Assembly (NCBI GenBank): GCA_001599975.1
Contig: BCIO01000003.1
Span: forward strand, 1,730,677-1,794,676
Reading direction: 5' to 3'
DNA: 64,000 nt
Source: Cystobasidiopsis lactophilus
Taxonomy: Eukaryota; Basidiomycota; Agaricostilbomycetes; Agaricostilbales; Chionosphaeraceae
Shown: positions 10,642-21,987 of the stretch, in pieces
Layout: every line of letters starts with the position of its first letter
Position numbering within the stretch: position 1 is the first letter of the stretch
Position numbers and translations under genes: made by a program
Notes under the pieces: model-generated
Seen by the model: only the letters and a program-made list of their open reading frames with translations
Databases searched by the model: none
What the model was told of the DNA's origin: nothing

Positions 10642-11995
10642 ATGAGCTACGAGTTGAGCTTCTTTGTGCGATTTATCGCTTGAGACGCTGCTGACAGTAG
10701 TGCAGCAACCCCGACTCTGCGATCGGCGGAGCAGCCAACATTGTAAGTGCATCCATCAATCATGCATGCATCATAACTGCTCGACTCAGATATGCGCTCA
10801 GAGTTTTACTGTTCCACCGAGGCAGTGTGGCAACACGACTCTAACCTGGATTGGCGGACAGCAGCCTGTGGTGAATCATGCTCTAGCCGCCAGGACGCAA
10901 CATATTTGGCTCAGTTGTCTGCACGATTTTCCAGCGGATCGAGTTTTACCAGCAGAGCGCCGAGGACGACGATGATCCTTGGGACGTTGTCCCTCAAGGC
11001 ATGCAGAATGTTGTGCGGCTCCTCCCTGTCTTAGCCCTTTTGCCGATGGCTCATCGCGGTCTTGCATGGGGCGTCTTAGCGCGGCCAAAACTTGTCGTGG
11101 ATTGTCAACGTTCGATCAGACAAGCTGCTTTGGGTCAGCATTGTGGATCACAGCGGAAAGTACACCCAGAATCAGGTCGCTTTCGCGGTCGAAGAGAGTG
11201 AGGACACGGTTCGTTGATCATTTTGCTCGCAACCTCAAGGCCCGCCGCTCACCGGGCTACCTCGAACAGAGCTGCATCACCGAAGAGCGACATGTGGACG
11301 CGGACCATGCTCTGACGACCCCCGAGAAGGCGCTGCTGGGCATCGTTGCGCTCCTGCTGGCTGTTGTAGCGGGGCTCATTTTCACGTTGCTCCGTGGACG
11401 CAAGAGTCGCTCCCGCTATGGACGCGCCCGTACCAGGCCAGCCAACATCGACACCGACCTCCAAACCGCGTCGCCTGAAATGCCCTTCCAGCCTTTTGCC
11501 ATCCAGACTTCTCACCTGGCGCCCACCGCCCGGCAGGGCAGCGCCCTCTCCCCGCAGTCGGACACGCTCGTTCAAAGCTATTCCGACAATAGCAGCTCAA
11601 AACCGTACAATCCCTTTGCAGACAAGGCTGACTCGCCCACCACGGCGCAGACGTATAATTCGCGCCTGCCACTGCTGGATGACGGCCAAGGGCGGGAGAT
11701 GGCCGAGCTGGGTTTTGGGGCGCCCCTGGCGCAGGCGCAAAGCAACCGCTCGTGGTCAATTCGGTCCAGCGCGACGCCTTCCATCCAGTCCTCGCACGGC
11801 GAAACGATCGAGACGCTCGCCACTGCCCACACTTCTTCGCGTGGCTCCACCGGCGAGACCGCCTCGCAATGGTCGGAAACCGAACCGGCCTCTCAGAGCT
11901 CAACGCCGCAGTTCTTTCCCGTCCGCGTCCCCGTTTCGGCGGCCAGCTGGCGCTCTCACAACCCTTTTTCAGATGCTAACGCGGCATCACGGTGA
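10642..11995 (+). CDS. Single-pass membrane protein with two extracellular beta-domains (sensor-like)
   Basis: A likely model is 10642-10652, 10706-10742, 10790-10870, 10935-11012, 11080-11208 and 11270-11995; about 353 aa. The ectodomain has CGNTTLTWIGGQQP, typical of a fungal repeat seen in secreted and wall-sensor proteins, then LSWIVNVRSDKLLWVSIVDH. A single TM helix (ALLGIVALLLAVVAGLIFTLL) is followed by a basic stop-transfer segment and a cytoplasmic tail of about 200 residues, rich in Ser/Thr, with repeated NPF motifs (PYNPFADKAD, SHNPFSDAN) that could bind EH domains. I found no convincing signal peptide, so the true 5' exon may lie upstream. The function is not known; a role as a surface sensor or sorting-motif-bearing protein is inference. 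Confidence 0.6.
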
Positions 11996-12526
11996 CACGC
12001 TCAAGGGAGGGAGGGACCTGGTTCTTTATGTGGACATTTTACGCACGCTTGGGGTACAAGTGCCCAACGCATGACTTTGGGTGTATGGTCGATGTATTTC
12101 TTTGTTTCATCTCGCTTTTGCCCATTCTCAGACTCGGTTCATTGGGCTCTCCCGTACAAGCCCAGCTTTTGCCAACAGTACGCTCCTGCGCTATTCCACC
12201 GGTGATTGCGTGCGGGCTGCTGAAGTCACCCCAAACCCTCGTCGGCTCAAGGCCCTGGCCTCAACGCGCACACTTCCTACTGATATCAGTTGCCGTATTG
12301 ATATAGGGCCGTGACCGGGAGGAGCTGCTACTGCGGACGGCAAACGGGCAGAGCGTGCTCTTGCGCATGCCGAAACGTTGGCGTCGAAATCTTGTTGAAA
12401 GACCTCCAGAAAGCTATCGTTGAAGACAGCGGCGCACACCTCTTGTCCGAAACGAAATGGTGCCAAAAGCCGACGCGGACAGAGTCACGGCTGGGCGCCA
12501 AAGACGGTCAAGAGGGTCGTCGCCGG
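11996..12526. other. Intergenic region between convergent genes
   Basis: About 530 bp between the stop codons of the membrane protein and MDM35. I see no coding, RNA or repeat signal beyond presumed 3' UTRs. Confidence 0.4.
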
Positions 12527-12875
12527 TCAGGGAAAGTGTGAAGCGCTGGGGACGCTGAGAGGGTTCTCTCTGCGGGCTTCATCGAGTAGCTCGGTCACTC
12601 CTTTGTCGTCGAGGTCTCGCTGCGAGATTCACCAAGTGTTAGTGCCGGAACACCATTTTGCAAAGGCCGTAGGTCAACCGACTTGCCTGAATACAAGAGC
12701 GGTAGGTGCTAAACTGGCCGCCGCACATGGTGTTGAGATCCTTGCCCTTAGCCCGCACCGCATCGGTTGAAGCCTTGGCGTCGATGAGGGCGAGGTACTC
12801 TTGAAACCATCTGTTGAAGCAGGAGTCGTAGGTGTGCTTCAGCGGCGTGCATTCCGGTGCCAGCGAGTCGGCCAT
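12527..12875 (-). CDS. MDM35: Mdm35/TRIAP1 twin-CX9C intermembrane-space protein
   Basis: Two exons, 12687-12875 and 12527-12619, give 93 aa, the usual size. MADSLAPECTPLKHTYDSCF and MCGGQFSTYRSCIQ supply the two CX9C helices, followed by DDKGVTELLDEARREN. Mdm35 partners Ups1/Ups2 to shuttle phosphatidic acid or phosphatidylserine across the mitochondrial intermembrane space. The single intron (12620-12686) begins GCAAGT; only that GC-AG junction joins CIQ to RDLDDKG in frame. The gene lies between two sensor-like membrane proteins on the opposite strand. Confidence 0.88.
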
Positions 12876-12946
12876 GTCTGTGTTGATGCGTGCAGGACTG
12901 CGTCCAACGGTGGTCAGCTCGCCCGCAACTGCCTGCCAAGAGCAAG

Positions 12947-14306
12947 ATGGACGCCGGAGGGCAAAACGCAATCCTCCCTCTTGCACTCAAGCGGCCTCCT
13001 CATCTCAGCTTCGGCCCTCGTGGGAGAAGCAGCACTGGCTGTAATAAGCTGGTAGAATGTGAGGGATCTCTGCCGGCTGGCTCTAGGAGCCCGCTGACAG
13101 AGCCGTAGGTCCTCGACAAGTGCCACACGCTCGGATTCGACCACACCTTCGCTCTTTGGCACTAGCTCCTACAACTCTGGCTTGGCGTCCTCGCTGGCAT
13201 CCAGGGCTTCGGCATTGCCGTCTGGAACGGGCGGCTCGACACCCCCAACTAACGCGACGAGCCAAGAGCCGATCGTAACCTCCCAGACGCCCCTGTTCGC
13301 ATGCATCCCAGCGAGCTACAACATAACTTCGGGCACTTCTCCTTGTGCGCGACCAGCCATGGCTCATTTAGCCATTACTCGATCGGTGGATGTAGCGCTC
13401 AAGTGTTTAGCTGCCCACAGACTCCGATGTTTTCTTAATTGCGAGCGGCTCCGTCAATGCCACCATTTTAAAGACCTTGCCGCCTGAGAACGTGGGCGGT
13501 GTGTTCAGCTGGGGCGTGGACATCGAGCCGGTGAGCTTTTGTGCCGCGCGAAGCCAGCAGCAGCGGTTGTTTTGTCCATTTGACGCGGACCGGCAGGGCA
13601 CTTCCATAACTTTTGTCGTCAAAGACGCCTTAGGGCTGACGGGCTACTCGACACCTGTGGTCATCCAGACGAGCAACAACCTTTCATGCCTGTGCGTCCA
13701 ATGGCTGGGTTCTTTGCCCGGTCTCCTCTTGTTGAAACAGCTGTGGATGCCTCTACAGCGTGCGTGGGTTCATGCCTGTTGAGCTAGGTACTAAGAGGGC
13801 TTTTTCGACGACAGCCGGGTCACAAGAACCACACTGGCGCTATCGTGTGCGTAACCCTTGCCTACACTGTCGAAGCAATGCCCAATTTTTCAGGTGCATG
13901 TCAGAGGCGGCGTTGTAGGTGGCCTCGCCGGCCTGTCCCTTTTGGCCCTCGGCATTTGGCTCTTCTGTATCCGGCCCGCGAAGACCAAACAGCGCCCGAA
14001 AGACACGTATGGCGAGAACGAGGAGCTTTCCAACGTTCCAGTACAAGGTCTTTCGGCAGCCGGGACATACAACCTTGCATCGAGTGAGTGGCCTCCGCCT
14101 GCTCTGTGTAGCGCAGCCCTAACTCCGTACGAGCAGTGGATTTCCGACCTGAAAGTGAGCCCGCGTCAATGGCCGTCTGTGGATCGCCTGGGCATGCTGA
14201 CAACAATGTCGCAGGCATCGAACAGTTACAGAAGGCCCGTCAAGCTGACCTTCCAAGCTATCAGCTGTCGCAACAGGAGCGGATTGCGGCAGGACATGCG
14301 GAGTAG
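12947..14306 (+). CDS. Second single-pass sensor-like membrane protein
   Basis: A Ser/Thr-rich region (about 13090-13280) leads to CIPASYNITSGTSP, which joins across an intron (13345-13420) to YSDVFLIASGSVNATILKTL. FSWGVDIEP (exon 13421-13530) then joins GTSITFVVKDALGLTGY (exon from 13597). This has the same two-beta-domain pattern as the gene at 10.6-12 kb. The TM helix is GLAGLSLLALGIWLFCI near 13925-13975, and the cytoplasmic tail ends QERIAAGHAE with TAG at 14304-14306. The start, the exon before the TM segment and the last junction are uncertain. A signal-peptide-like stretch exists near 12990-13040 in one frame. It is a probable tandem paralogue of the first membrane protein, although the tails are unrelated. 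Confidence 0.5.
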
Positions 14307-14465
14307 ACCACCTTTTTCTTGTACTATTATAATTGGCACCTATTCCCCTATTGGTTCTGTTGCTTGAACGAAGCTTGAACTGGATGAAAGCCGAAGGAGA
14401 GCTAACGGGCGACAGAGCAGTTGCCCCTCATCGGCCGCCACCCGTGGCAATTGAACGCCATCAAC

Positions 14466-15962
14466 ATGCGGTCTTCTTGGGCGCAGATTCGCCGGGCGGC
14501 TACTGTGCCCTTTGTGACACCATACCAACGAGGCCGTCTGCTGTCTACTGTGGCACGCGAGGCCATGGCTCGTCCCATCGAGCCCGAGGAGTTCAGATGG
14601 ACCGCTCGCGACTCTGCCCTCTACAATCTCGGTGTCGGCGCTCGGGCGCACGAACTGAGCTTAGTGTTTGAACAAGACCCAGGCTTTCACGTTGGTTCCA
14701 ACCTTGCCGGCGCCCTCCTTGCTGGCACTTGACTTCCCGTCCTCCCCCACAGGTATTGCCAACCTACGGAGCCTGCGTCCAATTCACCCATTCTTTTGGC
14801 GTTCCAAGCAAGTCATACTGCATGTATCAGAATGACCGGGCAATCTAACCTTTCGCAGTGGATTGGCTACAGAACTTTGACTTCGTAAGTGCCTAATCAA
14901 TTTCCGGGCGACATCGCTGACTGCCGTGCGCCCGGACAGCTCAAAGTGCTGCATGCAGAGCAGTACCTGTCTCTCAAAAGGGCCCTACCAGCTGAGGGCG
15001 CTGTCATCAACCACACCCGTCTGGTTGAGGTCTTGGACAAAGGTTCGGCCTTTCTCCTACAGTACAGCTTAGAAAAGGCTCTCAGCCTGTCATTTGCTAT
15101 ACACCAGGGAAAGCCGCCGCTCTGACCTTTGCTGTCGAAACCAAGGACGCAAAAACTGGCGAGACCTTGTTGGAGGGGACCAGCACCTTGTTTGCGCGGG
15201 GAGCCGGCGGCTTTGGTGGACCTAGCAAGCCTGCAGGAAAGCTCGTTTCCTTGGCTCAAAGTCCTTTTCAAATGCGCTGACCTCGCCCAACAGACCGCGG
15301 GAAAGCGACGCAGCTCTACACTATCCCTAGCCGCGCACCGGACCACGTCGTTGAGACCCCCACCTTCCCGATTCAGGCGGCGTTGTACAGGTAAGTGGCT
15401 GCTTTGGGACTGGGCGCCAAGAGGATAATGCTCACCGCAAAAGCAGGCTCTCTGGCGACTTCAATCCGCTACACGTCGACCAAAAATCCTCGCAGTCCGT
15501 TGCATTGCGCTGTGCCGTTGAGCTCTCGTTGACCTAGGGTTTTCAGGGTTGGAGGTTTTGAGAAACCCATCCTCCACGGTTCAGAACCTTGTCCGTCGGT
15601 CGACGCCTCTATTTACTAAGAACATGTCCAGGTCTCTGCTTCTTCGGAATAGCTGGCAAAGCCATCCACGACAGCTTCCGAGCTGACATAAAGGACATCA
15701 AGACCCGCTTCTCTGGCCACCTTTACCCGGGTGAGACCGTGGTGACAAACATGGTGAGCCCTGCTGCCTTGGTTCGCTCACGCCCCCTTCATCCTGCTCA
15801 CTTGGTCCAGTGGCACGAAAACAACTCCGTTATCTTTGGTAGGCACGCTGCCTCGGTCGGTCGACTAACCCATGCTCAGTCGGCGGCCTTCGCCCTGCAG
15901 AGGCGCGGTGTAAAGAGCGTGGCACCGTCATCTTAAATCATTCTTGCGCTACTCTTGCATAA
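14466..15962 (+). CDS. MaoC-like enoyl-CoA hydratase 2 (hotdog fold)
   Basis: The first exons are 14466-14690, 14753-14807, 14859-14884 and 14940-15042, with further exons to TAA at 15960-15962. The N-terminal half (YNLGVGARAHEL, VLPTYGACVQFTHSFGVP, HAEQYLSLKRALPAEGAV) and the C-terminal half match peroxisomal hydratase-2. The C-terminal half carries the active-site motif RLSGDFNPLHVDP, then GGFEKPILHG and GIAGKAIHDSFR. The reaction is hydration of trans-2-enoyl-CoA to (R)-3-hydroxyacyl-CoA. The protein ends HSCATLA, with no PTS1, and starts MRSSWAQIRRAATVPFVTPY, a presequence-like stretch, so mitochondrial location is possible. Intron 14808-14858 begins GCAAGT. The junction near 15228-15293 has two possible donors. 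Confidence 0.8.
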
Positions 15963-16087
15963 GTCTAGATTAGAATGTTAGATACTGCACCAGAGTCCAT
16001 TGCAAACCATTGCAAACTTGTGTCGCAAGGGGCACACCGACTGTTGATTGCTAACAGCGAAGCAAACCTTCGCAGACTCTGAATCAA

Positions 16088-17043
16088 ATGGCTACAGTCG
16101 GCGATGATGGCAAGTTCAAACCTACTGGTGCCTTCGCGGTTGCTGGATCTAATGCATGCGGTGGTGAACAGCGATTTTCCGGGGTCGGATGTGAGCACAG
16201 GCTTCTCACGAGGATTTGGGATCCCAACGCTGAGCGCAAGGGCAACAACCGGGCCACAGTTTGATCGATGACAAGCAGCTGCGTCGCATGCTCAAGAAAT
16301 TTACCTCGCTGGCATCGCAGAAGAATGCCGACAGCTCTGATTTCACGGCGCAAGAACTGTGCGTTTCCACTCCTCGAGTGCCCTGTTGGCGCTCAAAGGT
16401 CTCGCATCTTCAAGCTCACTTTGTCAATGCTATAAACAGGGATGCTCTGCATGCCAGCTTCTTGGCAGAAGCCAACATGTTCTTCAACACCCTCTCGCAC
16501 CGGTCCGGCAAGCTGGCCACCACCTCGCAAGCGGACGCCCAAGCTTACACAGCCGCCCTGCATGCCATCTTTGCCCAGCAAGCTGCCGCCAAAGACCGGA
16601 TTGCCCAATTGTCTGTCCAGCTCGCCGCTGCCCAAAGAGAGCGCGCCAACAAGCTGGAGTACGATGCGCTGGCCACCCAAATCGGCGCCCTGCCTGGCCG
16701 CGTCGCTTCAACTGAAACCATAGCGAGATTGGGAAAGGAGATTGACGAGCTGGGTCTCGAGTCTGAAGCCTTTAAGCAGGTGTGGCTGCGGCGGCAGGAA
16801 GGCTTCGATGCGATTGTGCAGGCGCTGGAGAAGATCGGGCAGGACGTGCGGGACGAAAAGGCGGAGCAGGAACGGAAGCAGGCCATGGATGAGGATCAAG
16901 AGGGCGAGGCGGAGCCCGCCGCCGCCGGTGAAGGAGTAGGAGGGGAGGCAGAGCAGCCAGAAGAAGGGGCACCAACGGCCCAGCCTGCTGAGAGAGAAGA
17001 TGTGACCATGGAGGAACCTGAGGAGGGCGAGATGGACGTGTGA
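16088..17043 (+). CDS. THO complex subunit 7 (THOC7/Mft1 family)
   Basis: The main exon, 16440-17043, encodes a coiled coil (DALHASFLAEANMFFNTLSH, then AAAQRERANKLEYDALATQI) ending in an acidic tail. The preceding exon, ending at 16358, carries DDKQLRRMLKKFTSLAS, the conserved THOC7 start. THO couples transcription to mRNA export and limits R-loops. The first exon is not certain: ATG at 16088 is one candidate, but its junction to the DDKQLRR exon is not unique. Confidence 0.7.
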
Positions 17044-17187
17044 CCGGGCGTGGTACCATGGGCTTGCCGCTGTGCTTTGTGTTGAGACCCTCAGGGCCTT
17101 GTCCTAGCCTTGCGGCGACACCACCACGCTTTTGCCTGCGGAATACCCACTTGGCTCGGCATGAATAGCTTCAAGAGCTGCAGCTAG

Positions 17188-19783
17188 ATGGCCGACGACG
17201 ATGTGAGGACCACGCCGCTCGCCCGCCCGAAAATGGCGCTGTGGACGGCAGCATCCTGACAGAGCGCTCGCCAGATTTCTGGCCCGAGACGACAGATTCA
17301 ATTTGGCATCCTCTCCAGCGAGGACGTCAAGCGAGTGATGGACAGGGCGTCAGGCGGAACAAAGCAGCTGACGAACGGCGTAACGCTGCTTGGGCTAAAA
17401 GATGCCAGGCAGTCAATCCCGCAGAAGCATATCTTTGGTGTGTTAAAAGATCGGCTTGTCTTTCCACGCAGGCTAATCTGTGGCACCGAACCTACCGCAG
17501 GAAGCTTTCCGACAGTGCCAAACTACGCCGCCGTCAACACTGGCAGCTCAAAAGATCGCAAAGCGGTCGACAATTCTGCCATCGCCGCCGCAGCCCCCTC
17601 CTCCTCCAAGATTGCCCTCTCCCTGCCTTCTCAGAATGCATCGGCATCTCCTCCCGCCCGCTTGCCGCAGCTGAATGGCCTGGGTGCCTCATCGACCTCG
17701 CCGACCAAGACGTCACAAGCCGGACGCTCCCCTTCCATTTCGCGGACCCTGGCACTCCGGCCAGACCATGATCCGCTGACGACGAAGCGCACTCGCAAAA
17801 TTTCGTCCTCCAGCAAAAATGCGGCGGCCTCCACGCACCCCAATCTGCCCTTAATAGACTCTCCGCCGTTCAACCCTTCCCTGGCGCCTGGCGTGTCCTT
17901 TTCCAGCACGCTTAAACCTCCACTACATGCCGGCATTCCTGACATATCGCCCCACGCGCCGCCGCCGCCCCAGCAGCCGTCGACTTCCACCGCTGTGCCG
18001 ACGCCAGCCGCCACAGTAACCGCAACTGCGGCCCAGCCGGCCCATAGCCCAGACCAGCCGCCGCCACCACCTCCTCCTGCCAATCCAGCACGGATTGCCC
18101 TAACACCCACCAAATCAGCCATGAAGCCAAGATCTTGGGCCGATCTGCTTCGCGGGCCAACTTCGCCTACGACCCAAAAGCGAGTCTCCATCGCCTTGCC
18201 AGACGACGCCAAAGACTCGCAACCGCCCTCCGATGGCCCAGAACCCAAGACACTGCCCGCTCGGACGCCCGCACAGACTGCCTTGGTCAGCGCGCTGAAA
18301 GACGTGGAGTGGCAAACGACTGCGCCAGCTTTGCAGCCGCGCGGTATGATCAACCAAGGCAACCTCTGCTTCGAAAATTCGGTAAGCTCCCTTCTTCCCT
18401 AAAATGCTGGCTCTGTGGGGGCGCTGCGGCTGACCCGCAGTTGCTGGGCGCAGATTTTGCAAGTCCTCATCTTCTGCGCTCCGTTCTACAACTTGATGCG
18501 CCTGCTGCAACTGAACATGGCGCACGACTTTTCTGGAAAGAGTCGCCTACTAGAAGCTACGTGAGTGTCCATCGCCCCTTGCGGGCAGAGAGCAGGCTTT
18601 GACGCCCTCGCGTCCTGCCTGGCAGCATCTCGCTGTCGCAATGCTTCAAACAGATCACCGCCGCAGACCCTTCTGCAGCTACAGCATACAGCGAGTCTTT
18701 CGTGCCAGACATGATCTACGAAGCCCTCCGGCACGACAAGCGCTTTGACGCAATGCAGCAAGGCCAGCAAGAGGACGCGCAAGAGTTTTTGGGCTTCTTC
18801 TTGGACACCCTTCACGAGGAATTGCTCGCTTTGCTTCGCCCGCGAACCAACCAAGCGCTCGTAAACGGCACCGGCGAAAGCCAGCAGGCTGGCAAAGAAG
18901 ATGGCTGGCTCGAAGTTGGCACCAAAGGTCGGACTTCGACCACAAGAAAGGTAGCGGCCCCTTTCTCTTTCAAGCTCATTCCAGCGCGCCGATTCTGACC
19001 TGTCACAACCTCCAGGCTGAGATTACGACCTCGCCCATCAGCCGCATCTTTGGAGGGCTACAGCGTTCTAATCTCCGCGTGCCCGGCCAGAAAGACTCGG
19101 CGACTGTGGAACCGTTCCTAACTCTGCAGCTAGATGTACAGGTGCGTGTGCTGTCCCAGACCATGCGCCTTTTCCGACGATGACCTTTGGATTTGCTAGG
19201 CGCCAAATGTGGAAACGGTGGAGGACGCGCTGCGGAATCTGGCGACGCCAGAGACCGTCTCCGACTTTGTCATTAATGGTGGCCTCAAGGTGGAAGCCAC
19301 CAAGCAATTCTTTCTGGAGCAGCTGCCCCCAGTCCTCATCCTCCACCTGAAGCGGTTCTCGTACACCAATGTCGGGGGAACCATCAAGAACCACAAAGTG
19401 GTCGGCTATTCCACCGAGCTCGAAATCCCGCCTGCTTTGATGTCTCCAGGACAAAAGGTGTCTCAGCCTGTCCGGTATCGCCTCACCGCGGGTGAGTGGC
19501 AAACCCGCGCCAGGAGAGGGAAACGTGCTGACAGATTCCTCTCTCGACTGCAGTTGTATACCACCACGGCAAGTCGGCAACAGGCGGCCACTATACGGCC
19601 TCCATCTTGCAGCAGAGCGGGCAGTGGATGAACCTCGACGATACGGTCATCGCCCAGGTTGGGCCGGCCGACGTGGCGGTCGACCGGGTGAAGGAGGTGC
19701 TTCGACTGAGTTTGCCAAGCGCCGGGCAAACGGATGGCGTCCCGGACCGTTCAGCCTACCTTTTGTTCTATTCCAGGTGTTAA
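17188..19783 (+). CDS. UBP3: Ubiquitin-specific protease, Ubp3/USP10 type
   Basis: Exons 17188-17202, 17296-18381, 18454-18560, 18626-18950, 19016-19141, 19200-19491 and 19554-19783 give about 726 aa. The first 330 residues are disordered, Ser/Pro/Ala-rich and contain a Pro run. The catalytic domain begins PRGMINQGNLCFENS (Cys box), with GQQEDAQEFLGFFLDTL and the His box VVYHHGKSATGGHYTA, and ends AYLLFYSRC. This box spacing and GMINxGNLCF wording are typical of Ubp3/USP10, which with Bre5/G3BP deubiquitinates COPII and ribosome-linked substrates. An N-terminal QFGILSSEDVKR near 17299 loosely recalls the FGDF G3BP-binding motif of USP10 (inference). The first exon is the least certain. Confidence 0.85.
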
Positions 19784-20091
19784 TGAACGGGCGCAGTGGG
19801 TGCCTGAGTGGGCTGGAACGCCGCTGCGGCTGGAGCACCGAGGTCTATACAGTCTCTAGCATCAGAAATCCTTCGAGCTCGAAAACTTGGGGTCCTCTGA
19901 AATCAATGGCCCTCCTGTCTAGGCAGTCTTGGTGATAGGTTGAATTATCGTCGCTCGAAAATCCTCACAGAGCACCAGAGGTTTGCAGATCACCTTGTTT
20001 TGATTCTTCATCGCCGGTTCGCCGCCAACTGCCAAACGTGGTGGACTCCCATCTCTTTTAAGAGCGCACCAAACCTCCCAGAGCTCTGAGA
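19784..20091. other. Intergenic region upstream of CDK1
   Basis: About 310 bp between the deubiquitinase stop and the CDK1 start. I see no additional gene or repeat; it presumably carries the CDK1 promoter. Confidence 0.35.
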
Positions 20092-21644
20092 ATGGAGGCT
20101 TACGCGCGCTTGGTAAGCCCTGGCCGACGGCAGAGCGAGGCAGAGCTCACGTCGTGTTCGTCCAACAGGAAAAGGTCGGCGAAGGTGCGGTTTCACCCTC
20201 CCTGGGCAGCCTGTGTGGCAGCTAGCTCACTCGAGGGCGAACTAAAGGCACCTATGGAGTCGTGTACAAGGCCCGCGACGCGAAGACGGGCAACATTGTC
20301 GCGTAGGTTGCGGATTCTGGCCCGGATGCAGACCAGCACGGGGCGAAGGGCGCTGACATTTGCTGTCCAGCTTGAAGAAGATCCGGCTTGAAGCTGAAGA
20401 CGAGGGAGTGCCGTCAACGGCCATCCGCGAGATCAGTCTGCTCAAGGAAATGAAGGACCCAAATATCGTGCGGTGAGCGAACATTCCGTCGCCGCAAGCG
20501 TTTGCCCACCTTGGACTGGTGTTGACGGGTTGGATGTGACGCACAGCTTGTTGGACATCGTGCACCTCGACTCAAAGCTGTACCTCGTCTTCGAATTCCT
20601 CGACATGGACCTGAAGAAATACATGGACAAGGTGTCGGCGGAGTCGGACGGCATGGGCCCAGAGATTGTCAAGGTGCGCTATACCTCTGTTACTCGTCGA
20701 CTTCTTCCTCAACTAACACGGTCACCGGGATGCGCAGAAATTCACATTGTGAGCGCCCCTTCCCTTACCGCCCAACGCCAGCACTAGTTGACTTCGGCCG
20801 CCCACGTCTACTCAGCCAATTGATCAAGGGCGTGTACTATTTGCACGCTCATCGCATCCTCCACCGTGATCTCAAGCCGCAGAACCTCCTGATCGACCGC
20901 AACGGCGAACTGAAGTTGGCCGACTTTGGCCTGGCGCGGGCCTTTGGCATCCCGCTCCGCACATACACACACGAGGTGGGATCTTGTATGCCAAGCGGCT
21001 AGTAAGGCGGCTGAGCGAACGCAACGTGCCAGATTGTCACACTTTGGTATCGCGCGCCCGAAGTCTTGTTGGGCTCGAGACATTACAGGTGCGTCTACCA
21101 AACGCTCTGCCCGTACTTCTAAACCGAGCATCTCGAATGGCAGCACACCGGTCGATATGTGGTCTGTCGGCTGTATCTTTGCAGAAATGGTGGCAAGGGC
21201 GCCCTTGTGAGCCGGCTTTGCTTGCGTGCCGGTGCTGTTCCGCCTGGTTGACCTTGCGCGGCCCCACACAGGTTCCCAGGTGACTCTGAGATCGACGAAA
21301 TCTTCCGGATCTGCCGGTGCGTCTGCGTTTGCTAATGCCAAATCTCTGAGAAGGCTGAGGACGCCTGGCAGCCTGCTTGGCACCCCGAACGAAATCGTCT
21401 GGCCCGGTGTGACATCTTTGCCCGACTACAAGGCTATCTTCCCGCAATGGGCGCCCAAGGACCTGGAGACTAGCATCAACAATCTCGACGAGATCTCAGC
21501 AGATCTTTTGGCGGTGAGTTGCCCACTATCTTCGATCGGGCGAGCCTGCGACCTGACTTTGCTTCTTAGCAAATGCTTGTGTACGACCCATCCAAGCGAC
21601 TGAGCGCAAAGGCTGCACTTCAGCACGAATACTTTCGTCGGTGA
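20092..21644 (+). CDS. CDK1: Cyclin-dependent kinase 1 (Cdc28/Cdc2)
   Basis: Twelve exons: 20092-20112, 20169-20184, 20248-20302, 20371-20472, 20547-20673, 20738-20748, 20816-20975, 21033-21088, 21144-21206, 21272-21316, 21372-21513 and 21570-21644; 290 aa, a normal CDK1 length. It has [11 protein letters not shown] with inhibitory Thr/Tyr, LKKIRL, the PSTAIRE helix, [28 protein letters not shown]-loop [17 protein letters not shown] and SVGCIFAEM. It drives S-phase and mitosis entry with cyclins. Exon 2 (16 nt) splits the glycine loop. Exon 6 is only 11 nt and encodes KFT within [15 protein letters not shown]. All junctions are GT-AG. Confidence 0.95.
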
Positions 21645-21987
21645 TCTTTTGTTCTTGTGGCGTCTGGACCCTTTGACCGATTTTCCACAGACGGGCACCA
21701 AGAGCTGACGCAGTAGCCCTTCTACACACCTTTATCTTGTAGCTTTTCTGCATTGCATATACTTCGTTCTTAGGCGTCTTCTCTGCCAGCATTACGTCCG
21801 CTAAGAGAGGGGTCAGCTAGGCTCAGACTGAATCGGCCAGCAAGCCTTTGCGCCCTCTCCTCGGGCACCCACTGCTTCGCACTAGCGGCGACGTCGTCGC
21901 GGGTGCCTAGTGCGGCCACTTAGGTCTGGCAGAGGCTACGCCTGGCACTGCGCAGCGCGATCCACTCATTAAGCATTAAGCAAAAGC
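21645..21987. other. Intergenic region CDK1 to DUF3445 gene
   Basis: About 340 bp, with no supported coding signal and no repeat seen. Confidence 0.35.

Noticed and set aside
17296-17340. RNA polymerase largest-subunit N-terminus (QFGILSSEDVKR resembles Rpb1-type starts)
   Set aside because: The resemblance covers about 12 residues only, and the same exon continues in frame into a clear ubiquitin protease.
17631-18362. 243-aa minus-strand open frame inside the deubiquitinase
   Set aside because: It is the antisense of the Pro/Ser-rich N-terminal region, with Gly-rich low complexity and no motif.
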